From positions 21,166,876-21,230,875 of the forward strand of contig OY987305.1 in NCBI GenBank assembly GCA_963920635.1: a stretch of DNA of 64,000 bases. The letters are read 5' to 3'. Shown piece after piece: positions 1 to 12,374 of the stretch. The position numbers were made by a program, and so were the translations under genes. Under the pieces are notes generated by a model. It was not told the DNA's origin. It made no database searches and saw nothing but the letters and a program-made list of their open reading frames with translations. Source of the DNA: Pseudeuparius sepicola. Lineage: Eukaryota > Arthropoda > Insecta > Coleoptera > Anthribidae. Positions within the stretch are counted from its first letter, which is position 1, and every line of letters begins with the position of its first letter.

Positions 1-314
1 CGTGGGTAAGTCTATCGTGGCGTAAACAAGAGCACGTGCGTTGAAATATTCGCCAGGGCCGCACTGAGGTACGACCTTTATTTAATTTTAGTTTTACAAT
101 TGTTTACATCAAAATATTTCGGACAAGAATTATTGGCTTAATTAAAATGGTTCAAAACATCCATACAATTATTTGTGGCAGTGTCTAAATAGCTGAAAAC
201 TACAAGATAAAGCCTAATAACTACACTTTTGCGATCGAGTACGTCCCTGTTTCCGAGTCGGGTGAAATTTTATAGCCTACCGACCAATCGCGGATCGTCA
301 TTGAACACGTGGTT

Positions 315-560
315 TTATTTACGCCAGGCGTACGGATTGCTCGACTTTAGTATAGATGATACAATTAACCTCTGCGTTTTCCGTTCGTTCATGAGCAATT
401 TGTTTGCGGAAAACCAGGCTTTGGCGGTGGCGTCAATACTAGAACGAATTTCTTCTAGAATAGTAGACGAAGGGCCCGAGCAAATTAGAGTTGCATCATC
501 AGCGAACAACTGTATTTTGCAGGGCGAGACAAAGCCCGGAAAGTCATTAGGAATACCTAC
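315..560 (-). pseudogene. Non-LTR retrotransposon reverse transcriptase fragment
   Basis: This is an 82-codon open stretch on the minus strand, bounded by stops on both sides. It reads through a PNDFPGF...LFADDATL context, which is the palm region of non-LTR reverse transcriptases; FADD stands for the catalytic YADD box. Residues after FADD (an amphipathic helix, then AWFSANKLLMNERKTQ) match the usual jockey/RTE-like continuation, with N-K-L-N/M-E-K/R-T. No upstream fingers or downstream thumb can be followed, so it is a dead internal fragment. The clade is not resolved. The plus-strand frame over the same bases is a shadow. Confidence 0.8.
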
Positions 561-742
561 CTATTGATATTACTATTACTAGTAGATAATAAAGTAAGTT
601 ACAGTTTTAATTGTTTTTAATCCACATGCAACTTGATTTAAGCGACTAGGCGAGTAGGCAGAGTATCTAGTTAAATCGCGATTTTCATTGGTTTTTACGA
701 TTTTTATTGTTCGATATTTTTTTAACAATATTTGGTTAGAAC

Positions 743-784
743 CGGGGCCCACGGAAACTTATTCCGTGGGCCCCGTTCGAATCC
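743..784. repeat. GC-rich perfect hairpin ending in a tRNA B-box-like sequence
   Basis: A perfect 14-bp stem (CGGGGCCCACGGAA and its complement) closes a 5-base loop at 743-775 and runs straight into GTTCGAATCC, which matches the pol III B-box/T-loop consensus. The hairpin is strikingly GC-rich for its surroundings. No A-box or cloverleaf could be fitted, so it is not called a tRNA. A tRNA-derived repeat end is possible. Confidence 0.45.
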
Positions 785-2170
785 GTTTTAAAGGATGCCC
801 AATCCAGTGCCGTAGTCAGAATTTTCATAAAGAAACGCTAATATAATTTCTCTAATTTTAGCGTCAAAAATAATATGTCGTAGTGGGCCTTGGTTTTTTA
901 AGTAAAATGTGCCATTTTGCCCTAAAGTACAGTCTTTGATACCCTATAGTTTAAAAAATCTCGATCCGAATCGGACGAAAATTACAAATTTTATGGGGGT
1001 GTTCCAGCTTTAAGTGGGTCACAGTGTATATCTTATGCATGAACTCTTGCCCCGAATCGAACCAAGATCTTCGAGCATCGCCACCGCGACCCGATATAGA
1101 TAGTACAAAGACCCTCAAATTACGTTAATGAATTCGAGGTCGGTGGCCGTCTGCAAACGTAACATGGTAAGCTGAGTCTGTAGGTATCCTCTATGTTTAT
1201 ACACGCCTTGCCGAAAGGAATAATTTCATGTACCAAGGCAAAAAAAGCAGAACAGTATGCTTTATTTGACAAAAATATTAACAAAAATAAATATCTATTT
1301 TAAGTATATATTAACTAGTAACACATAATATGAATGAAACTCAGGGCCGTAGATAAATAGGGGTTTTGGGATTCAACAACCCACTAAACATGAAACGTGA
1401 CCATAATATTGCGTAACATTGATTATAAGTAATTTTGTAAATGTTACCTTTCAAATATTACATGTAACATATACGCAAGTGTAAAAGTTAAAATTTTTTA
1501 GAGAATTATCCACATTGCAAATATTTTATAACATTATATATATATATTTTTTGTAACCATTATTGTAATGTTTTGTTGTAATAAAGATGCAATATGCAGG
1601 ACAAGTAACTATTAAAAGTTACATGTAACGTTCATTTGCCAACATTTAAGTAATTTGGGGTTCGGGCTCAGTCGGTTAGACATCGGAATTTGGCCTTCTT
1701 GGATTGGTCAGTTCTTGACATGCAGCCTAGCTCCATGGCGTTGTTTTGCCCGGGCTATCAAAGTAAACCTCAAAATATCCGTTCAGCAGCAGCTATTTCC
1801 TTTTGGGTGGATACGGGGGAGTTATTTTAAACCATCCTGGCCAAAACCCACGAGGAAGCTTCATGAGCGATGGATAGGTACATCTTTGAAAAAGGTAAGC
1901 TACATTTTGCTTTTGCCATTTCTTCTTAAGTCCTTTGCATCTGTTTTATGTCCGCTTCCGAAAACAAGCAAAACATGGAGGACAGGCGCTATCACAAAAA
2001 ATTTAATTAAAAAGGCTAAGGCGAAAAAGCACGATCAGAGTATTCTGGTTTGTAAGTAAAAGAGCTTTTATCAATCTAAAGAAAACATTCGGAAAAATTA
2101 AATAGGTACTCCCAAGTTTAAAGAATATAAAATTTAACAAAGAAATTTGCTTCTGGGGAATTAATACCTA
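785..2170. other. AT-rich intergenic stretch without a supported gene
   Basis: A 134-codon plus-strand frame at 1655-2059 was examined. It shows no known motif, and its first 30 bases (ggctcagtcggttagac) look like a tRNA A-box rather than coding sequence. A good splice donor (aaaaag/gtaagc) lies near 1893-1898, so a host exon cannot be excluded. Nothing else is supported. Confidence 0.4.
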
Positions 2171-2179
2171 TATTAGGTA

Positions 2180-2246
2180 CTATTAGCACAGACCTATCGA
2201 AGCTATATAGGTCTGTGAGCTGAGCTATATAGGTCTGTGCTAATAG
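2180..2246. repeat. Short inverted repeat with an internal repeated half-site
   Basis: CTATTAGCACAGACCTAT at 2180-2197 is answered by its exact complement at 2229-2246. The intervening bases carry another copy of ctatataggtctgtg. The sequence gtctgtgctaatagg recurs inside both arms of the large palindromic element (near 38526 and 45295), so this may be a relic of the same family. Confidence 0.5.
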
Positions 2247-2425
2247 GTATGCCCCCTTTCGCATAAAACCATATTATATACTTGACATTTCTTGCAGCTG
2301 CCAATTTATTGTTAAAAACGCACATTTGAAAAAATTTCTAGGTGTTCTGATTGCCAAAAATATTTGGTTATAATATTAACATATTACCACTTTTCTACAC
2401 TTTGACTTCTTAGATAACAACTATA

Positions 2426-3344
2426 CACTGTGTTCATTTGAAAACAGTCCACCCTTAATATTTTTAAAACTACGCAGAAATCGCCGGGACCCGTCATTTT
2501 TTGTTCGGAGGGGGAACTTCTTTGACGTACAGGTCATGTTGACAAATTCACCCCTGTAACCCCACCACCCCTAACTTTAAAATTTCAAATGGGAATACCC
2601 CCTTTGTGATACATCATTTTATAGCTGATATTATTGCGAATACAACTCATTTTTATGTTTTAAAATCCGATGATGTTTGGAGAAGTTATGGGTAAAAAAC
2701 GGTTTTTTCATACTTTAAAATAAATTACTTTTTACCCTAGATTTTCAACAGCATTCACATGGGAAAATAATACATAATGATTGTGTAGCTACTTATTTTA
2801 TTCAATTTTCAAAATGAGCTCCATTAGTCGCTAGACAGTAGCACAATCTCTGTTCACATACTTTAACAAATGTGTCGCGAGAAATAATAATAATAATAAT
2901 AATAATAATAACGTCTTTATTAAAGAAAATAGCATAAGTGGGGCTCAAAATGGCGAAGTTTAGCATTCTTCTGTTATTCTGTTCTTCAGATCCTCAATTT
3001 TTGGGGGAGGGGTTTTATACACGTTTGATTTATTTCCCCATGTCAATGCTGTTGAAAATCTAGGGTAAAAAGTAATTTATTTTAAATTATAAAAAAAAAC
3101 GTTTTTTACCCATAACTTCATCGGATTTCAAAAAATAAAAATGAGTTTGAGCTTTAAAATGATGTATAACAAAGGAGGTATTCCCATTTGAAATTTTAAA
3201 GTTAGGGGTGGTGGGGGTTACAGGGGTGAATTTGTCAACATGACCCGTACGTCAAAGAAGTTCCCCCTTCGAACAAAAATTGACGGGTCCCGGCGATTTC
3301 TGATTTCTTTCGTAGTTTTGGACTGTTTTCAAATGAACACAGTG
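2426..3344. mobile_element. Tc1/mariner-like MITE with long terminal inverted repeats
   Basis: The element begins CACTGTGTTCATTTGAAAAC and ends with its complement. It is flanked by TA on both sides, at 2424-2425 and 3345-3346. Inverted similarity continues inward for more than 300 bp on each side, including a shared block around the phrase tagggtaaaaagtaat. The centre holds a TAA array. It has no coding capacity and would need a transposase in trans. TA flanks and the long inverted repeats suggest Tc1/mariner mobilisation, but this is inferred. Confidence 0.7.
2885..2911. repeat. TAA microsatellite inside the MITE
   Basis: Nine TAA units are followed by cgtctttattaaag. Read on the minus strand, this resembles the end of a non-LTR retrotransposon (aataaagacg then a TTA tail), so a short retrotransposed tail may have landed in the MITE centre. 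Confidence 0.5.
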
Positions 3345-3682
3345 TATATAGCTTTTATATAGGTATCAATTTATTTTTTCAGGAGCAGCAGCAGCCTATT
3401 GCCTTCCTGCCTTCCTGAAAATGAATTTTCAGAAGTGGTATCAGAATGGTTGAGGTTGGGATTGGATCGACAGACTGCCAGCTAAAATTTTACATTTTTG
3501 AAGTGGAATTTATTGAAGTACTTTATTTTTATAATTTTTTTTGGAAACGTAACAGGATATTATAATTAGATATATATGGTTACGTTACAATATAACTTTA
3601 ATTGAACAATTTGAGTTTCAAATACGTAATATGATATCAATGTTGCATCAATATTGGCACGTTTCAAAACATAACATAGTAT

Positions 3683-5530
3683 ACAGTGTGTCCCACTTAA
3701 GGACTGACCACCCCTGTAAATTTTTTATTTATAGCTCGATTTTCATAAACTTTTTTTTGTTGGATAGAGCTTCACAAATGGCATTAAATGCATAATTCAG
3801 GTACCTCGTGCGTTAATTCCATGGCCCACTAAGACGGTGTTTTAGTGCTGAAATTTCGAGAAGTACTATTAGGCATTTTTTTAGAGGAAAATTAATACCA
3901 AATTCTTATTCGGCGTTGTTCGAAACCCAAACGTACCAATTTGCATTACCGTAGCTCTACAAGGTGTTTCAAAATTTTTAGTGCCCCACTTTGGACTAAT
4001 CGCCCCTGTAAAATTTTTATTTATAGCTCGATTTTCATAAACTTTTTTTTGTTGGTTAGAGCCACAGAATAACTAAAATATTCTGTGTTAGAGCTTAACA
4101 AATGGCATTAAATGCACAATTCAGGTGCCTCGTGCGTTAAGTTCATGGCCCACTGAGGCGGTGTTTTAATGCTGAAATTTCGAGAAGTACTATTAGGGAT
4201 TTTTTAAAGGAAAATTAATACCGGAGTCTTATTCAGCGTTTTTCGAAACCCAGACGTACCACTTTGCATTACATTTTTAGCTCGATTTTCATAAACTTCT
4301 TTTTTTGTTGGATAGAGCTTCAAAAATGGCATTAAATGCATAATTCAGGTGCCTCGTGCGTTAAATTCGTGGCCCATTGTGAAATGGTGTTTTAGTGCTG
4401 AAATTTCGAGAAGTACTATTAGGGATCTTTTATAGGAAAATTAATGCTGGATTCTTATTTGGCGTTGTTGGAAACCGAACCGTACCAATTTGCATTACCG
4501 TAGCTCTACACGGTGTTCCAAAAAATTTAAAAGGAAAAGTAAAGCCTGATTCTTATACGCAGTGAGATGATAGAAACAAAAATGTAACAATTTGTAATTA
4601 ATTTTCTTAATTTCTGGTAATGTTTTACACTAAAATATTCATGAGGAACTCATATTCTTATAAAAATGTATTAAAAAACAAAATTATTATTTTTCAATTA
4701 TTAACATCTACAAATATAATAATAATAATTCTCACGCTCACAATACTCCAAACTAGGAGTAGCCCAGAAGCAACCACATGCTTGTGCGAAGGAGGGGGGC
4801 AAATACTATTATTTTGTCTTCGTTGCCATTTATATGAACAAACAACACAACATAAGATAAACTCAAATTTCAGTCATTTCAATTAGTTCTCCATTTTGTA
4901 ATACAAATTGGTACGTTTGGGTTTCCAACAACGTTTAATAAGAATCCGGCATTAATTTTCCTGTAAAAAACTAAAACACAGTCTCAGTGGGCCATGAATT
5001 TATCGCACGAGGCACCTGAATTATGCATTTAATGCCATTATTAAAGCTCTATCCAACAAAAAAAGTTTATGAAAATCGAACTATAAATAAAAATTTTACA
5101 GGGTTGGTCAGTCCTTAAGTGGGGTATTAAAATTTTTGAAGTACTCTGTGGAGCTAAGGTAATGTAAATTGGTACGTTTGGGTTTCGAACAACGCTGAAT
5201 AGGAATCCGGCATTAATTTCCCTCTAAGAAAATCCCTAATAATACTTCTCGAAATTTCAGCACTAAAACACCGTCTCGGTGGGCCATGAATTTAACGCAC
5301 GAGGCACCTGAATTATGCATTTAATGGCATTTTTGAAGCTCTATCCAACAAAAAAAAGTTTATGAAAATCGAACTATAAATAAAAATTTTACAGGGTTGG
5401 TCAGTCCCTAAGTCCCCACTTAGTGAGCCATGAACTTAACGGAGGAGTCACATGAATTATGCATTTAGTGCCATTTTTAAAGCTCTATCCAACAAAAAAA
5501 AGTTTCTGAAAATCGAGCTACCAAACTGAT
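3683..5530. mobile_element. Foldback nest: three direct and three inverted copies of a ~280-300-bp unit
   Basis: Units containing tagctcgattttcataaac, gcattaaatgcataattcag and gaaatttcgagaagtact repeat at about 3683, 3990 and 4270 in one orientation. They reappear inverted from about 4900, 5150 and 5430. The centre (about 4600-4880) differs. The outer edge reads acagtgtgtcccacttaagg. No coding sequence is visible. Tandem units within inverted arms are the architecture of foldback transposons. Clear target duplications were not found. Confidence 0.65.
4717..4788 (-). repeat. TAA-tailed retroelement 3' end, copy A
   Basis: On the minus strand this 70-bp block ends in a TTA-type tail. It includes cactactcctagtttggag-like sequence (plus strand: ctccaaactaggagt). 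A near-identical block at 63495-63572 also ends in the same kind of tail. Two copies with the same end and a simple-repeat tail point to a non-LTR or SINE 3' end; the parent element is not identified. Confidence 0.5.
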
Positions 5531-6142
5531 CGAAAGACAACTTTTCCAAGTTGCCTGGAAAATTCATAAATTCTTAACATTCTTACATACATGTTAATGT
5601 AAATAGTAACACACTGTAACAGTAGAACAATGCTATGTAATTGTTTTATTACTGCTATGATTCAATGTTTAGTGGAAACTTCCCCTCCCCCATTGAGAAA
5701 AAAACGGAAAAGACATGTTGTTGCGGTAGGCCCTAAGTATACGATGCTATGATGCTGTGATTTCGTAATTTTCTATTCCTCTGCATTTGAAATATTCACA
5801 TTTCTAAAAATTTTCGCCTGCGGCGCATTTCTAGTAAACAAAAACCTTAAAAAGAGTAAATATTTTAGATAAAAAGTTTTAGGCTACAATTTGTAGGGCA
5901 GGTATCGAAAAAATTTTATAGGAAGTTTATACTTATGTACTTTTACTTTCGCATGTTATTGTTAATAATAATTATTAATTAAGTATTTATAAAATTTAAT
6001 TATTAAATTTTAGGTTAATATTAATATGTATCATTTTTGTATTTTCTATTGATGGAATAAGTACAATATGGTTTAAAATATCAAAAAAAATAACTATGAA
6101 CCCCCATCGACCAAGTCTAGCTACGGCTCTCATGAAACTTAC
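5531..6142. other. AT-rich non-coding stretch
   Basis: No frame, repeat or RNA signature is supported here apart from AT-rich runs. It would be intron or flank if the exon at 6143-6339 belongs to a real gene. Confidence 0.4.
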
Positions 6143-6339
6143 CTTCTTGTAGACTAGAATGTTTGGACATTCTTCAGATGACGTAATAGATGCAGGTACG
6201 TGAGGTGGTTCTTCAGCTACTGCTTCTATATTAGTACAGATAGAACTGTGCGGCTCCGGCGGGTTGCACTTGACAGCAGCCTTGTCCGTGTTCATGGTGA
6301 CCATATCACTGGCAGAGGAGGAACCTATTCCCCCGTTCT
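6143..6339 (-). CDS. Probable internal exon of an unrecognised host gene
   Basis: The minus strand has a strong acceptor (gtttttccag before 6339) and a consensus donor (aag/gtaagt after 6143). They bound a 197-nt segment open in one frame for its whole length. The peptide is polar and Pro/Glu/Ser-rich, with several cysteines (for example KCNPPEPHSSICTN and SSEECPNILVYKK). It resembles a disordered linker and not a folded domain, and no family is recognised. A weaker candidate exon lies at 6584-6711 on the same strand, upstream in transcription. The signals are good but the partner exons are missing, so the gene is partial and its function unknown. Confidence 0.5.
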
Positions 6340-7647
6340 CTGGAAAAACTCGAACACGTATAATAAGAGGAAATAAGAGTTGAAGGAAAGATGTATCTAG
6401 GTACCTATATTATTTTCATTTTCTAATTTTAAGAAAAACCTGTATCTTATAATTTTAATAGTTAAGTAGGATATTTTAATTATTAATTAAAATATATAGG
6501 AATGTAGGTATCGCAGATCACTATAAAGCCTTTTTTCAGATACCTACCTATGTAAAAGTAAGCAGAATAACTAAAACTTTTCTCTAAAATTTTTCTGAAT
6601 TATCTCTTATTAGACTTTTCCGTTTTCCTGTAGTGAATGTACGCAATAAAACCTTGCATTCATCTAGGACACTCCGTACCGAAGAAGAAACTACACCGCT
6701 AGTTACTCTAAAGATTAAAGTCAAAATTATGTGATTAACTACACAACATAAAATAAAATTAATTAATAAAAAATGAGGTACACATTTATTCAACATAAAG
6801 GTGAAAGGGTATTTAATAAATTATTTACCCAACTTACTTCATTGAAAGTTATGAATCCGTAGTCTTTCAAAAGGATAGTAAATATACCCCTTTCAATATA
6901 TTCATTAATTAAAGCTACTTTACCACAGTTGAATTTACGTAATGTATAGTCTCAACATATTTTTCTTCCAGCGTTGAAGCTTAACAACTGAATAGACGTA
7001 ATGTTTATCTTATTTTATATTCTCCATCGAGCTAGCACCATCGATATTTTGTACTGCTTGCTCCAAGCTTGCTCTAATCGTTTGGCCTTCGTGCGTTTCC
7101 GTTAATTTTGATTTCAGAGGGAAATTCAAATAGCCTTCAGAAAAATCAATAAGTCAGGACAGGAGTTTTAAAGCAAGCATTACCAAATATATTTACTTTA
7201 GTTCTCTAAACCATTAAAAACTTTGTTTACAAGAAAGTTTTACCAAATAAATAATTTTCTAGTTCATTGTCAGTCAATCATCGTCACGACTATTCTAACA
7301 GTAATGTTTGATTAGTTTGACTTCATAAGAACGCAACCAGATATACAGATAGAATAAAACTTAATTTCTGAACGCAAGCAGCTATATATCCGCCGTTGAC
7401 AGATTTTGAAATCGAAAATGTACCTACAAAATTAACAATAATTATACTAAATTAGTCTTAATAGGTACAGGGGTTATATGGAACAAACGTCCAAAAATTG
7501 AAATTTGCCACTCTATTCGGCCATGTGTCAAACATTTTTAGGGAATTTTATTTTCTTAGGTCTGGGGTTAATGATGACATTGCGTCCAATTGTATTGCAT
7601 AATCTATAAATGCTTCTTCAGTGATTGTTTTCAAAAGAAATAGTTAT
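6340..7647. other. Mostly non-coding; weak candidate exon at 6584-6711 (-)
   Basis: After a tttaatctttag acceptor on the minus strand, a frame of about 42 codons (SGVVSSSVRSVLDECK...) runs to a stop at 6584. No clear donor is present, so this would have to be a terminal exon or noise. The rest is AT-rich. Confidence 0.3.
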
Positions 7648-7772
7648 TTATGTACCAAGGCACTGAAGTTCAACTTTTTATGACTCATGTGGAATTTAGT
7701 TGCCGAGGCCTCTGGCCGAGGCAAATAAACCAGATGAGTCACAAAAAGAACTTCAGTGCCGAGGTACATATA
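7648..7772. mobile_element. Hairpin MITE, copy 1
   Basis: Almost the whole 125 bp folds on itself. The stem pairs gtaccaaggcactgaagttc with gaacttcagtgccgaggtac and continues to a centre of gccgaggcctctggccgagg. A diverged copy lies at 9020-9165, showing that it is a mobile family. The 66-codon frame over it is not coding. Confidence 0.65.
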
Positions 7773-9019
7773 TTTTTTTTTAAATCGGAAAAAAATGTTT
7801 TATTAGTCGACTACGTGTGGCGTTGCTTGACTGACGATCGCTCTACCTAGGTCAAGTATGACGAGACACGGCACTTTCTGACAGAAAATCCAAACTGCTG
7901 CCTATTGTGCCTCCATAACAAATCTATATTGATATTCAAACCTACTAAAATATGTATACTGAAGGATTGCGGTGCTATAGGTAACAATTTCGCAATGTGT
8001 ACGAAAAGTTAAATGGGCCTTTATCGGCCGGGTTTTGAATATTTTGTCACTTTTGACGGGCGATTGTGGTTCCAAAAATCTGTATGAGTTTTTTGACTTA
8101 TCATCACTTAAATTGCATTAGCATGTTATTTTTGTTTATTTTCCAGTTTTCTGTAGTTCTGTTCCAAGCATTAAAAGATTGAAAAATCCATGTGTTTTAT
8201 ATTAGGTGTATTACGGTTTTTTCTCACTATAATAAGTTAATTTTTTTGGCTAAAACTTGTTCTACATATATATAGGCTTACAAACAAACCTATATGATAC
8301 AAACAGAAGTTTTCATGCTTTTATGTGTAAAATGTTTAGCGTTCCATATATCCCCAAACTACGGGTTATAGGGAACTGCGGAAAACTTTTTAAAAAAATT
8401 ACGTCTTCATCATCAAATTAAATGAAACCAAATACTATAAGGTACCTAGCACCCCCAAGAAAAAGACACAAAAATAGTTATTAGTAAAAACTTCCGCTGA
8501 AGTGAACTTAGTCAAAAAGTGATAGAAAAGCAGAGCCGGAACTAGGGATTGATCAAGCAAGGCGGTAGCAAAGATTTGGGGTGAAGAAAATTGGTTGAAT
8601 AAATAAAATTTTCGAATAATTTTAATTTCAAAACACTAAGTAAACAGGAAAACAAAAAAGGTAACATTTCTTTTGATCGTAGAAAATCTGTTTTATTTAT
8701 ATCATATTTTTCTGAACAAAGCGACATTTTTGAGTGAAGTAATAAAGAGGCACAATGGCTATCAAATCTCAATCCGTATCTAAGCATGCAATGCATAAAG
8801 TGTGTGTCTTATTTGTACCCGGCATTGACTATTCTTGACCATTCTAGTCCCTGTGGATATCGTTTATTACAGCTGTACATGAATTCTGAAAAAAAAAACT
8901 CTAACTAACTGTATAAAAATGAGGATCTACTTTTCTTACAAAATTTTCCCGAAAAAATACATAGTTGTTCTACAAATTAAAAAAGTATTTAAAACTAAGT
9001 ACAGTGTAAAACATAGCCA
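7773..9019. other. No gene seen
   Basis: The stretch is AT-rich with short chance frames only. The 84-codon minus-strand frame at 8542-8796 shows no motif or splice context that would support it. Confidence 0.4.
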
Positions 9020-9165
9020 TTTGTGTACTACCAATTAAGTTCAACTTTTTATCACGAATATGGAGTTTTAGTTCCTGAGGCCTGAAAGGCCGAGGTAAAT
9101 AAGCCATATGAGTTATAAAAAAGGAACTTCATTATGCCGATAGGCACATCATATATTTGTTGAAA
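9020..9165. mobile_element. Hairpin MITE, copy 2 (diverged)
   Basis: This copy shares with copy 1 the blocks aagttcaactttttat, ctgaggcc...ggccgaggtaaataa and aaggaacttca in the same order. It has lost several stem pairings, so it is the older copy. It is followed by the same type of flank (aaatcgggaaaaaat) as copy 1, which suggests that the real element may extend about 30 bp further. Confidence 0.55.
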
Positions 9166-11539
9166 TCGGGAAAAAATAAGTTTATATTTTGCAAAATCGG
9201 CGTAGCTATGCAGCATAAACTTTCGTTTAGATTTCCACAGAGTTCCAGTTTACGAAAAATTGGAAAACTTGGGAAATTAAATACTTGTTAAAAGGTCTTC
9301 ACCAGATTTTGCAGATACAGATTTTTAGTGCGATTCTTTAGGGGTATTACCTATAGGTACGTAAAAGCGTATCTTTTGAATGTGGGTTAATGAAACGAAT
9401 CCTTCTGTCATATAATAAAAAAAACGGTCTCTATAACAAATTAATAAAATGTAAAAAGCGCGAGATCAAAAACGAAACCATTGACGAAATGTTATCAGCA
9501 ATGCATGCATGAAAAATATCTGCTACCATTTTGGAATAAAAAAATTTAGGACCAAGTGACAAATGGTAGAAGCTTTGAAGAAGATATAAGCGAAACTCGA
9601 GGCACGTTGCCATTCTTGGAGAAATGTTTAACATTTTTAAAATTCAGTCTAAAATACCATATTTATTGAAAATATCTGGCAAAATGTTAACTCATTTTAG
9701 AATTAGTCGAAAAACGAGGGTAACGGACGTCGCCCGCCAAATGAAATATAGAAGAATAATGACGGAGGGGGATGATGCAATATGGCGGAGGCGGCGGTGT
9801 AGGGGAATGGGGGGCAATATGGGGTACTTAATTTCATAGCCCCATATTCCTGGGATATATAAAGGAAATAATTATACCTGGCATTTACAGGTAGTTAGAT
9901 AGATTTAGTAACATTAGCAACATTTTGTAAAACGGAATCAGTAACTGAGTTTTCACTTTTTTTGACTTTTATGAAAATTGCGCTTTGCCCCGTTTTGCCT
10001 CGTATGCGGGGTATAATGGGGTACCAAGAGAGGTAAATGGGGTATTACAATAATGCTTTAAAATAGTGAATTTTTGGTGAATTAAAGAGACGTTTCTCCA
10101 AAATGTTTTATTAAGCAAACAATAATCTTTAAATTTAAAAAAATAATAAAAACGTAAAAACATGAAAATGGTAGTTTTTCGATCATATCGTTTCGCCATC
10201 TTAAACAAATTAAAAAACAAATTAAACAATATTCAGGTTGATTCAGTTTTATTCTGGGACACTTCAACGGGGGTGATATAAAATAAAAAAAATATTATTA
10301 TTTTTTGGTACAACTTTTTATCTACAGCCGCTTCGTTTTTGAGATATAGGATGTTTGAATTCTCAAAAATTTTAACGTTTTATTTTTATTTTCCAACCGT
10401 TAAAGATATTTAAACGAAATTTGGGACATGCATTGATCAAGTGTCACAAAATGTGATAACACCGAGTTCCCAAAATATAGCCATGCATTGGTGGAGATAT
10501 GGGTACACTACATTTGTTTTATCAAGAAAATTACCTGGCACGGCCCTGTAGACCTTTTTGTTTTCTTTTAAGCAAAAAAAAACCGTCTCTTGGTATTATT
10601 TTTTGTATCTGCCATAGTTTCGCGGTAAATTTGATTTTTCTGTCATAACTCCTTTTTGAAATGCCAGAAAAAAATCATTCCTTCTGCTCTCTATTTGGCC
10701 AGAGGATATTAAATAAAGTGTTACAGTTGAGAGAATCAAAACTTGCCTGTTAAAAACCATTTAAAAGAAAAAAATAGATAACAAAACAACAGTTGGCCAC
10801 GAATGGAATTATTGGTTTGTTGAATTAATATGACATTTTTATTCAGTACTGGCCACAGAGAAATCTAAAATGACATTTTCCTTTCAAATTAAATAATTTA
10901 TTTTTTGCATTCCATAAAAGCAATAAAAGATAAATTATTTTTCCCGTAGAACTGCGGCAGATAGGGGAAATATGGGGAATATGGAATATCGACGACGTCG
11001 AATTATAAGTTCGGTATTCGATAGCTCTTTTGTCACATCGTTGAATCTCTACGGGGGTTCGGAATGGCGACATGTGGCAACCGCGGGCCGATCCGAGCCC
11101 GTCCACGGCCTCCACCTCTGCCTCTGCCCCATATCAGAGCATATACCCTGCCCATATACCAGAGAACAAAAAATACTCTGCCCCCGCCCCCACCGAAGAC
11201 ATTGCGTCAGATGCGGAGCCTTGCCTCCTTTTTTCCCTCTTCTCAAGTAGAAGGAGGGGGACGGGGGACCTCCACTTCTCCACCTCGCCACAGAATTCCC
11301 CTATTCTACTGTGTCCTCGCCTTATTATATATAGGCAGAGAACTTGTTCCACAGATTACCCACCTTACTTGTTCTCTGTTATAGGCTAGGCCAGGAGCCG
11401 CGGCGACGGACCAGGGAAAAATAGTTCCAAAGCAGTTAATAATGCCTACAGTAAATAATTCAACAGAGCTATATAATATTATACATCAATACGCCCGGTT
11501 CTAATACGCAAGGCGACAGCTCGCCTCCGGGTCTACCTA
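9166..11539. other. No supported gene; a GC-rich patch at 11050-11300
   Basis: Overlapping frames occur on both strands around 10843-11390, but they arise from C/G-rich and purine/pyrimidine-skewed sequence. None carries a recognisable domain or splice structure. The remainder is AT-rich. Confidence 0.4.
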
Positions 11540-12323
11540 CCCAGACAACACAAAATATTTTAAAAATATTTTTAAATGATTCCAAAGATTCAGAAAATAT
11601 TACAATATTTATATAATATGACTAAAATGTTTTGCTAAAATATTTTTACTTACATTTTATTAATATTTGGACAAAATATTTTATAAATATTTAAAAATAA
11701 TTCCAAAGTACTTGAAAATTTTGCAACATTTATAAAACATTATAGTAATATTTCTCAAAATCTATTTTATAATATTTTATAAATATTATAAGGAATATTA
11801 TTAAAACGCTCACTTAAATGTTACGCCGAAGTGCCGAAGTCTCCTACATCTCACCGCTACTGACTAATATCAACTGGAATATATAGCACCTACCCGATGG
11901 AACCCATATATCCAGGATATCCATGATACTATCATAGTTTTATGCCCGTATCCGTATATCCGGTAGCTTAGCTGTTTACTGCCCATGCCATAGGGCCTAC
12001 GGCCACAGTAAGGAGTCCTTAGTCCTTACATAATAATGGTAAAAAAATTGACTGTTTCATTATTACGACCCTGATCCCTGATTGCAGTAACTAGGTATTA
12101 TATTATTATAATAATTATGTAATATACCTAGGTTGATAATGGTTGATAAGAATTTAAAAATATTTTTAAAATATTTTAACAACCTTATAGTTGGTCCACT
12201 CTTGTAATTTATAAAACATTTAAAAAACATTAACTGGGTAATATAGGAATATTTTATTAATATTTTCATGTTTCTCTGAAAATGTGTATAAAATATTCCA
12301 ATAATATTATTGTGTTGTCTGGG
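11540..12323. mobile_element. TA-flanked MITE with CCCAGACAACACAA termini
   Basis: The element begins CCCAGACAACACAA and ends with the exact complement TTGTGTTGTCTGGG, with TA immediately outside each end. The interior is very AT-rich, built from repeated aatattt-like words, with an unrelated block near 11820-12060 that may be a nested insertion. It is non-coding. TA flanks fit Tc1/mariner-type mobilisation. Confidence 0.7.
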
Positions 12324-12374
12324 TAACTTGCTGACCAAAATGAAAATTCAAAATTTTCAGGATATATTGTACAA

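Noticed and set aside
1655..2059. 134-codon plus-strand frame
   Set aside because: It overlaps a tRNA-like word, has no recognisable domain and an unlikely composition; it is kept only as a note in the intergenic entry.
10843..11389. Several overlapping frames of 70-106 codons on both strands
   Set aside because: They come from base-skewed sequence; none has a domain, splice context or a reading better than its opposite strand.
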